This document shows positions 42,013 through 50,680 of a DNA stretch of 52,733 bases, one piece after another (the first letter of the stretch is position 1; each line of letters starts with the position of its first letter). Origin of the DNA: Desulfococcus sp041737845 (GTDB taxonomy: Bacteria > Desulfobacterota > Desulfobacteria > Desulfobacterales > Desulfococcaceae); contig NZ_JBGSQX010000072.1 of assembly GCF_041737845.1 (NCBI RefSeq), forward strand, positions 1 through 52,733, written 5' to 3'. The notes under the pieces were generated by a model that had not been told where the DNA came from, did not search any database, and saw only the letters and a list, made by a program, of their open reading frames with translations. Made by a program: the position numbers and the translations under genes.

Positions 42013-42948
42013 CTACACTTCCGGCCGAGGATACAGACCTGCCGCCTCCACGATCTCCGGCACCTTCTCTTCCCACTCGATGGCCATGATATGAAAGCCG
42101 GCGATCCCCTTGACCTCCTTGAGGCGCAGAATCTGCTCGATGCAGATCTTGATCCCCTCCTCAGCCTGTTTTTCCTTGGGCGTATCGGCCAGGCGTTTCA
42201 CGATGGCGTCCGGAACGTCCATTCCCGGCACCCTGTTTTTCATGTACCGGGCCATCCCCACGGATTTCATGGGCGTCAGCCCCGCCATGATGTACGTTTT
42301 TTCATGAAGCCCGCGGTCCACGACCTTTTTCATCCAGTCTTCGAATTTCTCCATGTTGTAGATGCACTGGGTCTGGATGAATTCGGCGCCGGCGGCGATT
42401 TTCTTCGCCAGGCGGGACACGCGGATCTCGTACGGGTCCGCAAAGGGGTTGGCCGCGGCGCCGATGAACATCCTGGGCGGGCGCTTGATCTCGTCCCCGC
42501 CCAGGAATTTGCTTTCATCCCTCATCATCCGGACGGTCTGGAGCAACTGCATCGAATCCAGATCATGGACGTTCTGCCCTTTGGCGTTGTCGCCGAAACT
42601 CTGGTGATCGCCGGTGAGGCAGAGGATATTGTTGATATCCCATGACGCCGCCCCCAGGATGTCGCTCTGGAGGGCGATCCGGTTCCGGTCCCGCGTCACC
42701 ATCTGCAGCACCGGCTCCACGCCCAGGGTTTTGAGACGGATGCAGGCCGCGAGAGAGCACATCCGGCAGACGGAGGTCTGGTTGTCCGTGATGTTGATGG
42801 CGTCGACATGGTTCCGGATCAGGGCGGCCTTCTCGCCGATCGCCTCGGGGTCGCTTCCCCGGGGCGGACCGCACTCGGAGGTGACGCCAAAATGGCCCGC
42901 GGCGAGAATCTTTTCCAGCTTGCTTGGGGTCTTGCACTCTTTACTCAT
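42013..42948 (-). CDS. metF: Methylenetetrahydrofolate reductase MetF
   Basis: The 311-aa protein is the flavoprotein subunit that interconverts methylene- and methyl-tetrahydrofolate in the Wood-Ljungdahl pathway. The MTHFR TIM-barrel signature is seen in FGVTSECGPPRGSDPEAIGE, MVTRDRNRIALQSDILGAAS, NILCLTGDHQSFGDNAKGQN and FIQTQCIYNMEKFEDWM. It overlaps metV by eight bases (ATGAGTAA), so the two subunits are co-translated. In this gene set electrons come through MetV and the Hdr proteins instead of NADH alone. Confidence 0.95.
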   Translation of the reverse strand: MSKECKTPSKLEKILAAGHFGVTSECGPPRGSDPEAIGEKAALIRNHVDAINITDNQTSVCRMCSLAACIRLKTLGVEPVLQMVTRDRNRIALQSDILGAASWDINNILCLTGDHQSFGDNAKGQNVHDLDSMQLLQTVRMMRDESKFLGGDEIKRPPRMFIGAAANPFADPYEIRVSRLAKKIAAGAEFIQTQCIYNMEKFEDWMKKVVDRGLHEKTYIMAGLTPMKSVGMARYMKNRVPGMDVPDAIVKRLADTPKEKQAEEGIKICIEQILRLKEVKGIAGFHIMAIEWEEKVPEIVEAAGLYPRPEV

Positions 42949-43609
42949 TCAACAGGTCCTCCCTCACCAGTTTGCGGGGTCCGCCGGCTCTGTCGGTGGA
43001 CCAGTCCTTAATGGGGGTCAACGCCTCGTAGTCGTCCATCCGCCCCAGCAGCTTCAGGCGGTCCACGATGAGCTGCCAGGCGCAGTCCACATCCTTGCTG
43101 ATCTCGCATTTCCCCTTGGTGGATCCCCCGCAGGGGCCGTTCAACACGCGCTTGGCGCACCGAGCAATAGGGCAGATCCCTCCGGTCTGTCCGAGAATGC
43201 ACGTGCCGCAGGCCTGGCAGCGCTCGGTATACACGCCGAATTTCTCCACGGCCCCCAGGAACGTGGTGTTCAGGCCGGGATAGATGGGTTTTGCGTATTT
43301 TTCCGCCATGAACTGCACGCCGATGCCGCAGGCGGTGCTCAACACGGCCTCGGTATTCTGGATCCGGCTCTCGGCCTTCTCGAAGAACTCATGCTCGCAC
43401 TGTCTTTCGATGCCGGAATCGGTGATTTCGATGTCAACGCCCTCTTTCACGGCCTTCATCCGCAACATGGACGCCATGATCTCCGCTTCCTTGTTGCCGC
43501 CCTGCTGGCATACCGCCACACAGGTGTTGCAGCCGAAGACCAGGACCTTTTTGTGACCCTTGATCATGTCCCAAATTTCTTCCAGGGGTTTTTGTTCTCC
43601 GACGATCAT
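42941..43609 (-). CDS. metV: Methylenetetrahydrofolate reductase partner subunit MetV
   Basis: The 222-aa protein matches the MetV (MTHFR C-terminal zinc/iron-sulfur) family. It has an N-terminal MIVGEQKPLEEIWDMIKGHK, a cysteine loop VFGCNTCVAVCQQGGNKEAE, a middle LSTACGIGVQFMAEKY, and a C-terminal cysteine-rich end with CQACGTCILG, CPIARCAKRVLNGPCGG. It contacts MetF and carries the reducing electrons. The ATG overlaps the mvhD stop (ATGA). Confidence 0.93.
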   Translation of the reverse strand: MIVGEQKPLEEIWDMIKGHKKVLVFGCNTCVAVCQQGGNKEAEIMASMLRMKAVKEGVDIEITDSGIERQCEHEFFEKAESRIQNTEAVLSTACGIGVQFMAEKYAKPIYPGLNTTFLGAVEKFGVYTERCQACGTCILGQTGGICPIARCAKRVLNGPCGGSTKGKCEISKDVDCAWQLIVDRLKLLGRMDDYEALTPIKDWSTDRAGGPRKLVREDLLNE

Positions 43610-44118
43610 CCTGCCTTACTCCTTTCCTTTGCTTCCGTGAGAGCAAACCAGATGGGAGACGGACCGAGCGCTCTGATTTTCTCCGTGAACTCGGTACAGA
43701 TCTCCGCCCACCTCGGCCCCATGGCCGCAGAGAGGTTGTACATGTCAAGCCGCTCAGGATCGATGCCTACTTGGGGTAACAGTTTTTTCAGGTGATGGAT
43801 CCGTTTCTTGGCGTTCAGATTTCCTTCCAGGAAATGACATTGCCCCTCCAGTCACCCGGCCACGAACAGGCCGTCGACGCCCCGTTCAAAAGCGCGGAGC
43901 ACATAGCTGTGGTCCAGTTTGCCGGTGCAGGGCAGCCGGATGATCATGACGTTCGGAGAATAAGAGAGCCGCATGACTCCCGCCAGATCGGCCGCCGCAA
44001 ATGCGCAGTAATGGCATGCGATGGCGAGGATTTTAGGCTCCCATCCCGGGGGCGCCTCCCTCGGCACCTCCAGCAGGGCCGCCGTCTCCTGCATTGCCGT
44101 TTGTGGTAATCCGGTCAT
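43606..44118 (-). CDS. mvhD: MvhD-like electron-transfer subunit, predicted selenoprotein (UGA at 43852-43854)
   Basis: MvhD passes electrons through a 2Fe-2S cluster between HdrA and its partner. Codons 1-88 run from MTGLPQTAMQETAALLEV through the family's ILAIACHYCAFAAADLAGVM and end VLRAFERGVDGLFVAG. The next codon is TGA exactly where the family has cysteine (AGCxxGxCH). The same frame then continues for 81 codons (LEGQCHFLEGNLNAKKRIHH, DMYNLSAAMGPRWAEI, FTEKIRALGP) with no further stop. It ends in an ATGA overlap with metV. Conservation on both sides of the TGA and the exact cysteine position argue for selenocysteine, giving 170 aa. Ordinary gene calling would end the gene at 43852 and miss the C-terminal half. 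Confidence 0.93.
43819..43835 (-). promoter_or_regulatory. Candidate bacterial SECIS hairpin
   Basis: On the minus strand ATTTCC-TGGAA-GGAAAT forms a perfect 6-bp stem with a 5-nt loop, beginning 16 nt after the UGA. The position suits a bacterial SECIS inside the coding region. The loop lacks an obvious GU motif, so the fold is tentative. Confidence 0.45.
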
Positions 44119-44182
44119 GGTGTATCTTCCTTTTCTTTATACGTAATCCGCAGGGTTCCGTTCATGATGCGTCGGCGCCTCT

Positions 44183-47100
44183 TCATTCCATTTCCGTGGC
44201 GGCGTCGATCATGGCCATGATCTGGTCGTCCCGGAAGCTGTTGACTTGAAATGCCTTGGCGGGGCAGATGCCGGCGCAGATGCCGCAGCCGGTGCAGAGA
44301 ATCTCGTTGTGGCTGATCTTCCCGTCCTCGTCAATGAACGGCGACCCGAACGGGCAGAGCCGCAGGCAGGCCAGGCAGGACATGCAGATGTCCCGGTTGT
44401 GCTTGGAGATGATCCCCGACACCGTCAGCCGGTCATGGGAGAGCACCACCCCCGCCCGCCCGGCCGCAGCCAGCGCCTGGCTCAGGGTCTCGTCCAGGTT
44501 CTTGGGCGCGTGGGCCAGGCCGGCCACATAAAGGCCCTCGCTGGGGAAATCCACGGGCCGCAGCTTCACGTGGGCCTCCAGGAAATATCCGTCCGGATTG
44601 ACCGTCAGCTTGTACTGGCGACCGATCTTCTCGGTCAGGGGATGGGGCCTCAGGCCCGTGGAGAGCACCACCCAGTCGGGAGCGAAACGCATCTCCCGGT
44701 TGAGGACGTAGTCGTAGGCGTCAACCTGCAGCCGCCCGCCCGCCGCCTTCACCTCGGGTTTCCGATCCGGCTCGAAACGGACGAACAGCACCCCCAGCTC
44801 CCGCGCGCGCGTATAGTAGTCCTCGCGGAGGCCGTAGGTCCGGATATCCCGGTACAGGATCGTCACCTGGGCCGCCGGGGAGGCTTTTTTGATGGCGATG
44901 GCGTTCTTCACGGCGTCCTGGCAGCAGATCCGGGAGCAGTAGTTATTGGGCTCCTCCCGGGACCCCACGCACTGGATCATCAGGAAATGCTGGGCGGCCG
45001 GCGCCATGCCCTGGGCGATCCGCTTTTCCAGCTCCCGCTGGGTGATGATGCGGTCGCTCTCCCCGTACCCGTATTCCGTGGGCGTATACTCCACACCGCC
45101 GCTGGCCACGACGATGACCCCGTGGTCAAACACGTCGCCGTTGGTGAGCGTGGTCTGAAAATTGCCGATATATCCGCCGGTGCCGTCGACCTCCGCGCCC
45201 CTGTGGACGCTGATTTTGGGATGGGCCGCCACCTGGTCGATCCTGGCCTTGACAAAGGACTGGACGTCGGAGCCGTCCAGGGTCCGGTAGACCCCGGCGG
45301 CAAGGCCGCCCAGATGCTCCTCTTTTTCCACGATGTGGACGTCAAACCCCTGGTCTCCCAGGGCCAGGGCCGCTGTCATGCCGGCGATGCCGCCGCCGAT
45401 CACCATGGCGCCCGGGATGACGGATACCGAATCGGTCTGGACCGGCTGGAGCAACCGCGCCTTGGCGACGTTCATTTTGACGATCTCCGTCGCCTTCCGG
45501 GTGGCGACCTCCTTCTGGCCCATGTGGCACCAGGAGCACTGCTCCCGGATGTCGGCAAGCTCGAACAGGTACTTGTTCAGTCCGGCGTCCCGGATGGTGT
45601 CCTGAAAGAGCGGGGCATGGGTCCGGGGCGTGCAGGAGGCCACGATGACCCGGTTGAGGCCCTTTTCCCGGATGATCTCCTTGATCCGTTCCTGGCCGTC
45701 GGGGGCGCAGGCATACATGAGGTCGTCGGAATATTCGACATCCGGCAGCGCGCGCATCTCCTCGGCCACCTTCTTGACATCCACGGTCTGGGAGATGTTG
45801 ATGCCGCAGTGGCAGACAAACACCCCCACCCGCGGGGCCTGTCCGGTGATGTCGGTTTCAGGCGGCAACTGGACCGCCTCAATCTCGGTGCCCCGGGCCT
45901 CGCCCAGAAGGGCCATGGCCCGGCCGGCCACGGCGCTGCCCTGGGCCACCGTCTCGGGAATGTCCTTGGGCCCCTGGAAGGTGCCGGTGACGTAAACCCC
46001 TTCCCGGCTGGTCTCCACCGGCGCCAGGGTTTCGGTTTTGGCAAACCGGTGCACGTTGGCCTCGATGCCGAAGGTTTTTGCGAAGGCAAGGGCATCCTTG
46101 TGGGGTTCGAAGCCGATGGAGAGCACCACCATGTCGAACATCTCGTCCACCAGAGCGCCGTCGGGGGCGGCATACCGGAGCAGAAGGTTCCCGCTTCCGG
46201 GCTCCTCCTTGATGTCGGAGACCATGGTCCGACGGTAAACCACGCCGTACTGGTTCTTGGCGCGGTCGACGTACTTGTCGAAGTCCTTGCCGAAGGCCCG
46301 CATCTCCATATAGAAGATCGTCGGCTGGATGCTGCCGTCGTGCTCCTTGGCGATGACCGCCTGCTTGGTGGCATACATGCAGCAGACCGACGAGCACCAG
46401 GGGTTGGCATTCCGCTGGTCCCGGGACCCCACGCACTGGATCCAGGCGACCTTTTTGGGGTGACGCTCGTCCGAGGGGCGCTTCACCTCCCCCATGAAGG
46501 GGCCGGAGGCGGACAGGATCCGCTCGAACTGGATGGAGGTCACCACGTTGGCCCAGCGGCCGAACCCGAGTTCCCCCCGGACCTTGGGATTGTAGCGATC
46601 CAGGCCGGGGCTCAGGATGATGGCCCCCACCTTGAGGTCGTAAATCTTCTCCGTATCCTCGAAGTTGATGGCGTTGGTCTCGCAGAATTTGACGCAGGCC
46701 TTGCATTTCCCCTTGGTCAGATAGATGCAGTTCTCCTTGTCGATGACCCGGGTATGGGGCACCGCCTGGGGCAGGATCGTGTAGATGGCCTTGCGCTTGC
46801 TGAGGCCCTGCTCGAAGGCGTTGACGACCAGCTTGGGGCACTTCTTCTCGCACGCCCCGCACCCGGTGCAGCGCTCCGGAATCACGAACCGTGGCTGCTC
46901 CCGCACCGTCACCGTGAAATCGCCGGGGACGCCCGAAACCGCCTCCACATCCGAAAGGGTATGGATCTCGATGTTGGCATGCCGGCCCACCTCCACCATT
47001 TTGGGCGAAATCATGCACATGGAGCAGTCGCCCGTGGGGAAGGTCTTGTCGAGCATGGCCATGGTTCCGCCGATGGAGGATTCCCGCTGGATCATGTGGA

Positions 47101-47206
47101 CCTTGAACCCGCTGTCAGCGAGATCGAGAGCCGCCTGCATGCCGCCGATGCCGCCGCCTGCAATCAGAACCGAGCCGCGTTTGATGGTGTGTGGACTATC
47201 GTTCAT
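44183..47206 (-). CDS. hdrA: Heterodisulfide reductase-type subunit HdrA, long two-FAD form
   Basis: The 1007-aa protein contains two HdrA modules. The first FAD Rossmann motif is IAGGGIGGM (residues about 15-23) and the second IGGGIAGM (near 600). Ferredoxin clusters CTGCGACEKKCPK and CKACVKFCETNA lie in the first half, with CSSVCCMYATKQ after them. The C-terminus has CMSCLACLRLCPFG and CTGCGICAGICPAK. HdrA is the flavin core where electrons may be bifurcated between a low-potential ferredoxin and a higher-potential acceptor. It overlaps hdrB by 11 bases. All cluster cysteines I could find are Cys codons, so HdrA is not itself a selenoprotein. Confidence 0.96.
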   Translation of the reverse strand: MNDSPHTIKRGSVLIAGGGIGGMQAALDLADSGFKVHMIQRESSIGGTMAMLDKTFPTGDCSMCMISPKMVEVGRHANIEIHTLSDVEAVSGVPGDFTVTVREQPRFVIPERCTGCGACEKKCPKLVVNAFEQGLSKRKAIYTILPQAVPHTRVIDKENCIYLTKGKCKACVKFCETNAINFEDTEKIYDLKVGAIILSPGLDRYNPKVRGELGFGRWANVVTSIQFERILSASGPFMGEVKRPSDERHPKKVAWIQCVGSRDQRNANPWCSSVCCMYATKQAVIAKEHDGSIQPTIFYMEMRAFGKDFDKYVDRAKNQYGVVYRRTMVSDIKEEPGSGNLLLRYAAPDGALVDEMFDMVVLSIGFEPHKDALAFAKTFGIEANVHRFAKTETLAPVETSREGVYVTGTFQGPKDIPETVAQGSAVAGRAMALLGEARGTEIEAVQLPPETDITGQAPRVGVFVCHCGINISQTVDVKKVAEEMRALPDVEYSDDLMYACAPDGQERIKEIIREKGLNRVIVASCTPRTHAPLFQDTIRDAGLNKYLFELADIREQCSWCHMGQKEVATRKATEIVKMNVAKARLLQPVQTDSVSVIPGAMVIGGGIAGMTAALALGDQGFDVHIVEKEEHLGGLAAGVYRTLDGSDVQSFVKARIDQVAAHPKISVHRGAEVDGTGGYIGNFQTTLTNGDVFDHGVIVVASGGVEYTPTEYGYGESDRIITQRELEKRIAQGMAPAAQHFLMIQCVGSREEPNNYCSRICCQDAVKNAIAIKKASPAAQVTILYRDIRTYGLREDYYTRARELGVLFVRFEPDRKPEVKAAGGRLQVDAYDYVLNREMRFAPDWVVLSTGLRPHPLTEKIGRQYKLTVNPDGYFLEAHVKLRPVDFPSEGLYVAGLAHAPKNLDETLSQALAAAGRAGVVLSHDRLTVSGIISKHNRDICMSCLACLRLCPFGSPFIDEDGKISHNEILCTGCGICAGICPAKAFQVNSFRDDQIMAMIDAATEME

Positions 47207-48077
47207 CTCCCTCCAGCTCCTTTAAGAGTGTCGTGCCGTCTATGAAATGCCGATCCACCTGAAGCGCCTCGGGGGATATCCCCATGGCCGCTCCGATGAC
47301 CTCTGTGATGAAAAAGACCGGCAGCCGCTCCTCGATGCCGATTTTCCGGCAGACCGTATCCTGATGGGCATCCAGGTTCAACTGACACATGGGGCAGGTG
47401 GCCACGAAGCAGTTTGCCCCCCGCGAAACCGCCTCCTTCATGATCTTGCCCATCAGGCTCAGCGACGTTTCCAGGTCGTTGACGGCCGCAGACGCCCCGC
47501 AGCAGAAGGTCTTGTGGTTCCAGTCGATGGCCTTGACGCCCAGGGCGCCCAGCACCGTTTCCATCCCCTGGGGGTTTTCCACGTCGTCCGGCACCGGCAC
47601 CGTATACGGGAAACGGGTCTGCATGCAGCCGTAATAGCAGACCGGTTTGAGGCGCCTGAACTTGTGCTTGACCTTGGGTTGGAGGGCGCCCGCCTGGATC
47701 CGGTGGATCAAAACCTCCAGAATGGAAGAGACCTTGAGGCCCCCGTTCATTTTTTTTACAAAGGCCCCGTTGATCTCCGCCTTGAGCCGGGCATCGCCCG
47801 CGAGCCTCTGCTGCGCCACAAGGGTCCTGGAATAACAGGCCGAGCAGGGGATCACGATCTCTTCATAGCCGGCGGCCTCGGCGATGCCGATATTCCGGGC
47901 CGGCATGGCCACGGCCAGGAAATCATTCACCTTCCCGGCGGATGTCGCGCCGCAGCAGTTCCAGTCTTCAATTTCCTTCAGCTCGACCCCCAATTCGGAA
48001 AAAATCCGGCGGCTCTGCAAATCGTACAACGCGGACGACTGTTTCAGGGAGCATCCGGGGTAATACGCGATTTCCAT
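47196..48077 (-). CDS. hdrB: Heterodisulfide reductase-type subunit HdrB
   Basis: The 293-aa protein has two CCG (cysteine-rich) domains that hold the noncubane 4Fe-4S clusters. The first is AYYPGCSLKQSS with DWNCCGATSAG. The second is CYYGCMQTRFPY with DWNHKTFCCGASAAV and CFVATCPMCQLNLD. In methanogens HdrB reduces the CoM-CoB heterodisulfide; the substrate here is unknown. It overlaps hdrA. Confidence 0.95.
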   Translation of the reverse strand: MEIAYYPGCSLKQSSALYDLQSRRIFSELGVELKEIEDWNCCGATSAGKVNDFLAVAMPARNIGIAEAAGYEEIVIPCSACYSRTLVAQQRLAGDARLKAEINGAFVKKMNGGLKVSSILEVLIHRIQAGALQPKVKHKFRRLKPVCYYGCMQTRFPYTVPVPDDVENPQGMETVLGALGVKAIDWNHKTFCCGASAAVNDLETSLSLMGKIMKEAVSRGANCFVATCPMCQLNLDAHQDTVCRKIGIEERLPVFFITEVIGAAMGISPEALQVDRHFIDGTTLLKELEGDER

Positions 48078-48093
48078 GATCTACCTCTTTCCT

Positions 48094-48726
48094 TTATGGG
48101 TTTATGCCGGGAGAGGCCGGGGGCCGCTTCTTCGCCTTGCGGTAAAGGGCCTTGATCTCCTTCCGGCCCTTGGCCATCATGAAACCGGCATGCAAGCGCT
48201 TCAGCTTGAACATGGCCATCCCCAGGCGCGCCTGCCCCTTCAGCTCGTCGACAATGGCGGCGTAATTCTTGACGCGGACTTCCCGGAGGGCGTTCTTGAT
48301 TTCGTAGATACCCATGAATTCCATCTCATTGACCCGCCCCCATCGCAGGCCCGACTCCAGGAAACTGTCGTGGAATGCGGCCACCTTCGGCTGGAGCGGC
48401 GGGATATGGGCCTCCTTGGCCATCTTTTTGAGCGTCTCTGTGATCCGGGCCGTCTGGATATCGTTGGGGCAGCGCGTGCCGCAGGTGTAGCAGGAGACGC
48501 ATTTCCAGACCAGTGGATTGGAGAGGGCCGTCTCCCGGTCGCCCAGGATGACGTGCCGGATGAGAATATTGGGGGTGAAAAATCCGGTTTCGTCTCCCAC
48601 CGTACAGCCGGCAGCGCACCGGCGGCACTGATAGCAGGCGGTCAGCATCTGTCCCGAGCGCTCCATGACCTCCTGAAGAAAGGGGGTGGCGTTTTCGGGT
48701 CTAAAGTCGAGTACAGGTCCCGTCAT
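48094..48726 (-). CDS. hdrC: Heterodisulfide reductase-type subunit HdrC
   Basis: The 210-aa protein has two 4Fe-4S motifs of the HdrC type, CYQCRRCAAGC and CVSCYTCGTRCPND, followed by a helical C-terminal region. It is the first gene of the operon, with AGGAGAAA before the ATG and a predicted promoter about 190 bases upstream. It relays electrons from HdrA to HdrB. Confidence 0.95.
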   Translation of the reverse strand: MTGPVLDFRPENATPFLQEVMERSGQMLTACYQCRRCAAGCTVGDETGFFTPNILIRHVILGDRETALSNPLVWKCVSCYTCGTRCPNDIQTARITETLKKMAKEAHIPPLQPKVAAFHDSFLESGLRWGRVNEMEFMGIYEIKNALREVRVKNYAAIVDELKGQARLGMAMFKLKRLHAGFMMAKGRKEIKALYRKAKKRPPASPGINP

Positions 48727-48908
48727 TTTCTCTCCTTCTATAGTGAAGGTTTACAATTCGGAGCCAACCCCGCATCTCGGATTCGCTGTCGCTATGGTCT
48801 GTTTCGATGGAACCGGCGTGATTGGTACCCGGATAGCACACGACGCATCGCCATTTGGCAATGGAGATTTGTCAATATTTATACAGATTCCAAATAAATA
48901 AATTGTAT

Positions 48909-48938
48909 TTATTAGATGCCTATTCGCAGATTTGTCAA
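48909..48938 (-). promoter_or_regulatory. Sigma-70 promoter candidate of the hdr-met operon
   Basis: On the minus strand TTGACA (48938-48933), an 18-base spacer and TAATAA (48914-48909) lie in an AT-rich stretch upstream of hdrC. The leader would be about 175 bases. The -10 box is imperfect. The rest of the 48727-49263 gap has no gene. Confidence 0.5.
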
Positions 48939-49185
48939 GGATAAAATACTCGGCGGAAGCAATCTTTTCCGGAGATTTTCGACCTTTCCATCTTATTAAA
49001 AATCTTATCTCATATTTAACGATCTTGGACAAAAGAAAATGAGAAATTGAAAGGGCTATCGATCCCTCATGACGAGGATGCGGCGGTGAAAATCACCCCG
49101 CCGGCATCCTGAAAAAGACGCCCCGGAGCAGGAGATCCGGTGGGTTGGCGGATTCTGGACCCCGGGGCGGCATGAAGGGATTCGG

Positions 49186-49214
49186 TTGACTTCAAATCCG
49201 ACATTGTCTATGCT
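49186..49214 (+). promoter_or_regulatory. Sigma-70 promoter candidate of the ACT-domain gene
   Basis: TTGACT (49186-49191), a 17-base spacer and TATGCT (49209-49214) precede the ATG at 49264 by about 50 bases. Confidence 0.55.
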
Positions 49215-49263
49215 CGGATCCATGCATTTTATTTAGATTGATCTCAAAAAAAGGAGAAAAACC

Positions 49264-49746
49264 ATGGTCAGAACAGAGATATCTTTATTCCTGAAAAATG
49301 TCCCCGGAGAGCTGGGCAAGCTGTCGTCCCTCCTGTCCGAAACAGGCATCAACATCGATGCCATCACCATACAGGACGCCTCGGCCTATGTGCAGACCCT
49401 GTTTCAGGCCCGCGGAAAATCCCTCAAGCGGATCGCGTCGAGCGCAAGCTACAACTCCATGCGGAAGGACTCCTCGGATTTTGCCCTGATCCGCCTCCTC
49501 GTGGATAAAACCGATGCGGCCGTTACGCTCCTGGAAACCCATGACTACCTTTTCGACACCGTCCAGGTCATCGCCGTCAAGCTGGAGAACCGGCCGGGGG
49601 AACTGGCGAAGATCACCAACAAGTTCGGCGAAGCGGGGATCAACATCAACTACGTTTACGGATCCGTCTCGTCTCCGGAGGAGAAGTGCCTCTTCGTGTT
49701 CTGCCCGGAGGACATCCAACTGGCCTCCAAGATTTTCAACGGGTAA
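49264..49746 (+). CDS. Tandem ACT-domain protein
   Basis: The 160-aa protein consists of two ACT domains, VPGELGKLSSLLSETGINID (residues about 13-75) and RPGELAKITNKFGEAGININ (about 110-155). Both have the conserved Gly at the ligand site. No catalytic domain is present, so it is an amino-acid-sensing regulator or the small subunit of an unknown enzyme. AAAGGAGAAAAACC gives a clear start. Confidence 0.9.
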   Translation: MVRTEISLFLKNVPGELGKLSSLLSETGINIDAITIQDASAYVQTLFQARGKSLKRIASSASYNSMRKDSSDFALIRLLVDKTDAAVTLLETHDYLFDTVQVIAVKLENRPGELAKITNKFGEAGININYVYGSVSSPEEKCLFVFCPEDIQLASKIFNG

Positions 49747-49764
49747 CGCGGCGGGGAAGGCGGG

Positions 49765-49795
49765 CGCCCCCCTGTTCCCTGAGACGAGGGGGGCG
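49765..49795. terminator. Hairpin between convergent genes
   Basis: CGCCCCCCT and AGGGGGGCG form a perfect 9-bp stem with a 13-base loop, between the ACT-domain gene and the convergent membrane protein. Only a short TT follows. Confidence 0.5.
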
Positions 49796-49814
49796 TTCAT
49801 CGAACGGGGCCGGC

Positions 49815-50468
49815 CTATATTTTGTACTTGAGGGTGATCTCCTCCTCCTTGGGTTTGTCCGGCCCGCCCGGATCTTCCTGGGGCGGCGGGGGCGACGGCG
49901 GCGGTGCGGGTGCGCTTCCGGAGACCTTTTCCTCGTATACCCTCATGAGGAAAACGGTCGCCAGGGGCTGGGTGAAGAGCCAGCCGACAAACACGGAACT
50001 GCCGATGGCCGAAATCCCCATGAACAGGATGGCGGCGATCACGTGGTCCATCAATTGATCCCCGGACACGATCCGGAAGCTCTCCTTGACGGCGTCCACA
50101 AGCCCGAAGTTCCGGTCGGTCATGAGCGGCATCATATAGAGGCAGGCAAAGGTGACGCCGCAGACGATGACGATACCGGGCAGAAAAAGGATGGAAAATC
50201 CGATCATCGACACGACGAAGACCACGATCCCGAAGGCCAATAACGGAAGAAAAAGCCGCATTTCCGAGAAGAGGTCCTGAATTTTCGGCTCCCGCCCGCT
50301 CCTGACCAGCATCAGAACGGACTGCATGTACCCGGCCAGCATCACCGGCGCCATAATGCCCAGGGTGATGACGCCGACCACCCCCATGACCAGGGTCATC
50401 AGCAGCAGGGATACGATGTATTTCAGTGTCAAATGCCAGGCGTTTTCCAGATGAGATTTAAAATCCAT
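49815..50468 (-). CDS. Multi-pass membrane protein of unknown function
   Basis: The 217-aa product has about five hydrophobic segments (VSLLLMTLVMGVVGVITLGI, LLAFGIVVFVVSMIGFSILF, GIVIVCGVTFACLYMMPLM, IAAILFMGISAIGSSVFVGW and similar). A Pro-rich, charged cytoplasmic tail follows (PAPPPSPPPPQ, PKEEEITLKYKI). The pattern resembles the DUF4013-type membrane proteins, but the family is not certain. There is no operon partner. Confidence 0.7.
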   Translation of the reverse strand: MDFKSHLENAWHLTLKYIVSLLLMTLVMGVVGVITLGIMAPVMLAGYMQSVLMLVRSGREPKIQDLFSEMRLFLPLLAFGIVVFVVSMIGFSILFLPGIVIVCGVTFACLYMMPLMTDRNFGLVDAVKESFRIVSGDQLMDHVIAAILFMGISAIGSSVFVGWLFTQPLATVFLMRVYEEKVSGSAPAPPPSPPPPQEDPGGPDKPKEEEITLKYKI

Positions 50469-50680
50469 GCGCGCTCCTTTTCACATCAGGGTTGATAGAG
50501 TCTTCAAGACAACGGTGCCGGGGCGTCTCATTGACCCTTTTCGGCATCACCATCCTGCTCGTCTCAGGTGGTTGAAGATCCGCCCACTGCGGGAGATTTC
50601 CCGATCCCGGAGCGGCGGATGATATGTTATCCCTCCCGAACTTGTCAAACACTATTGCGGCCGGCCGGCCCCGCGACGGT

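Noticed and set aside
43852..44118. mvhD as a truncated 88-aa gene or pseudogene
   Set aside because: The frame continues past a single TGA with family-level conservation to an ATGA overlap with metV, and the TGA replaces a conserved Cys. Selenocysteine explains all of this.
44246..47245. A 999-codon plus-strand open frame opposite hdrA
   Set aside because: It is the antisense shadow of a GC-rich real gene. Its translation is His/Gly/Asp-rich with no family, while the minus strand encodes complete HdrA.
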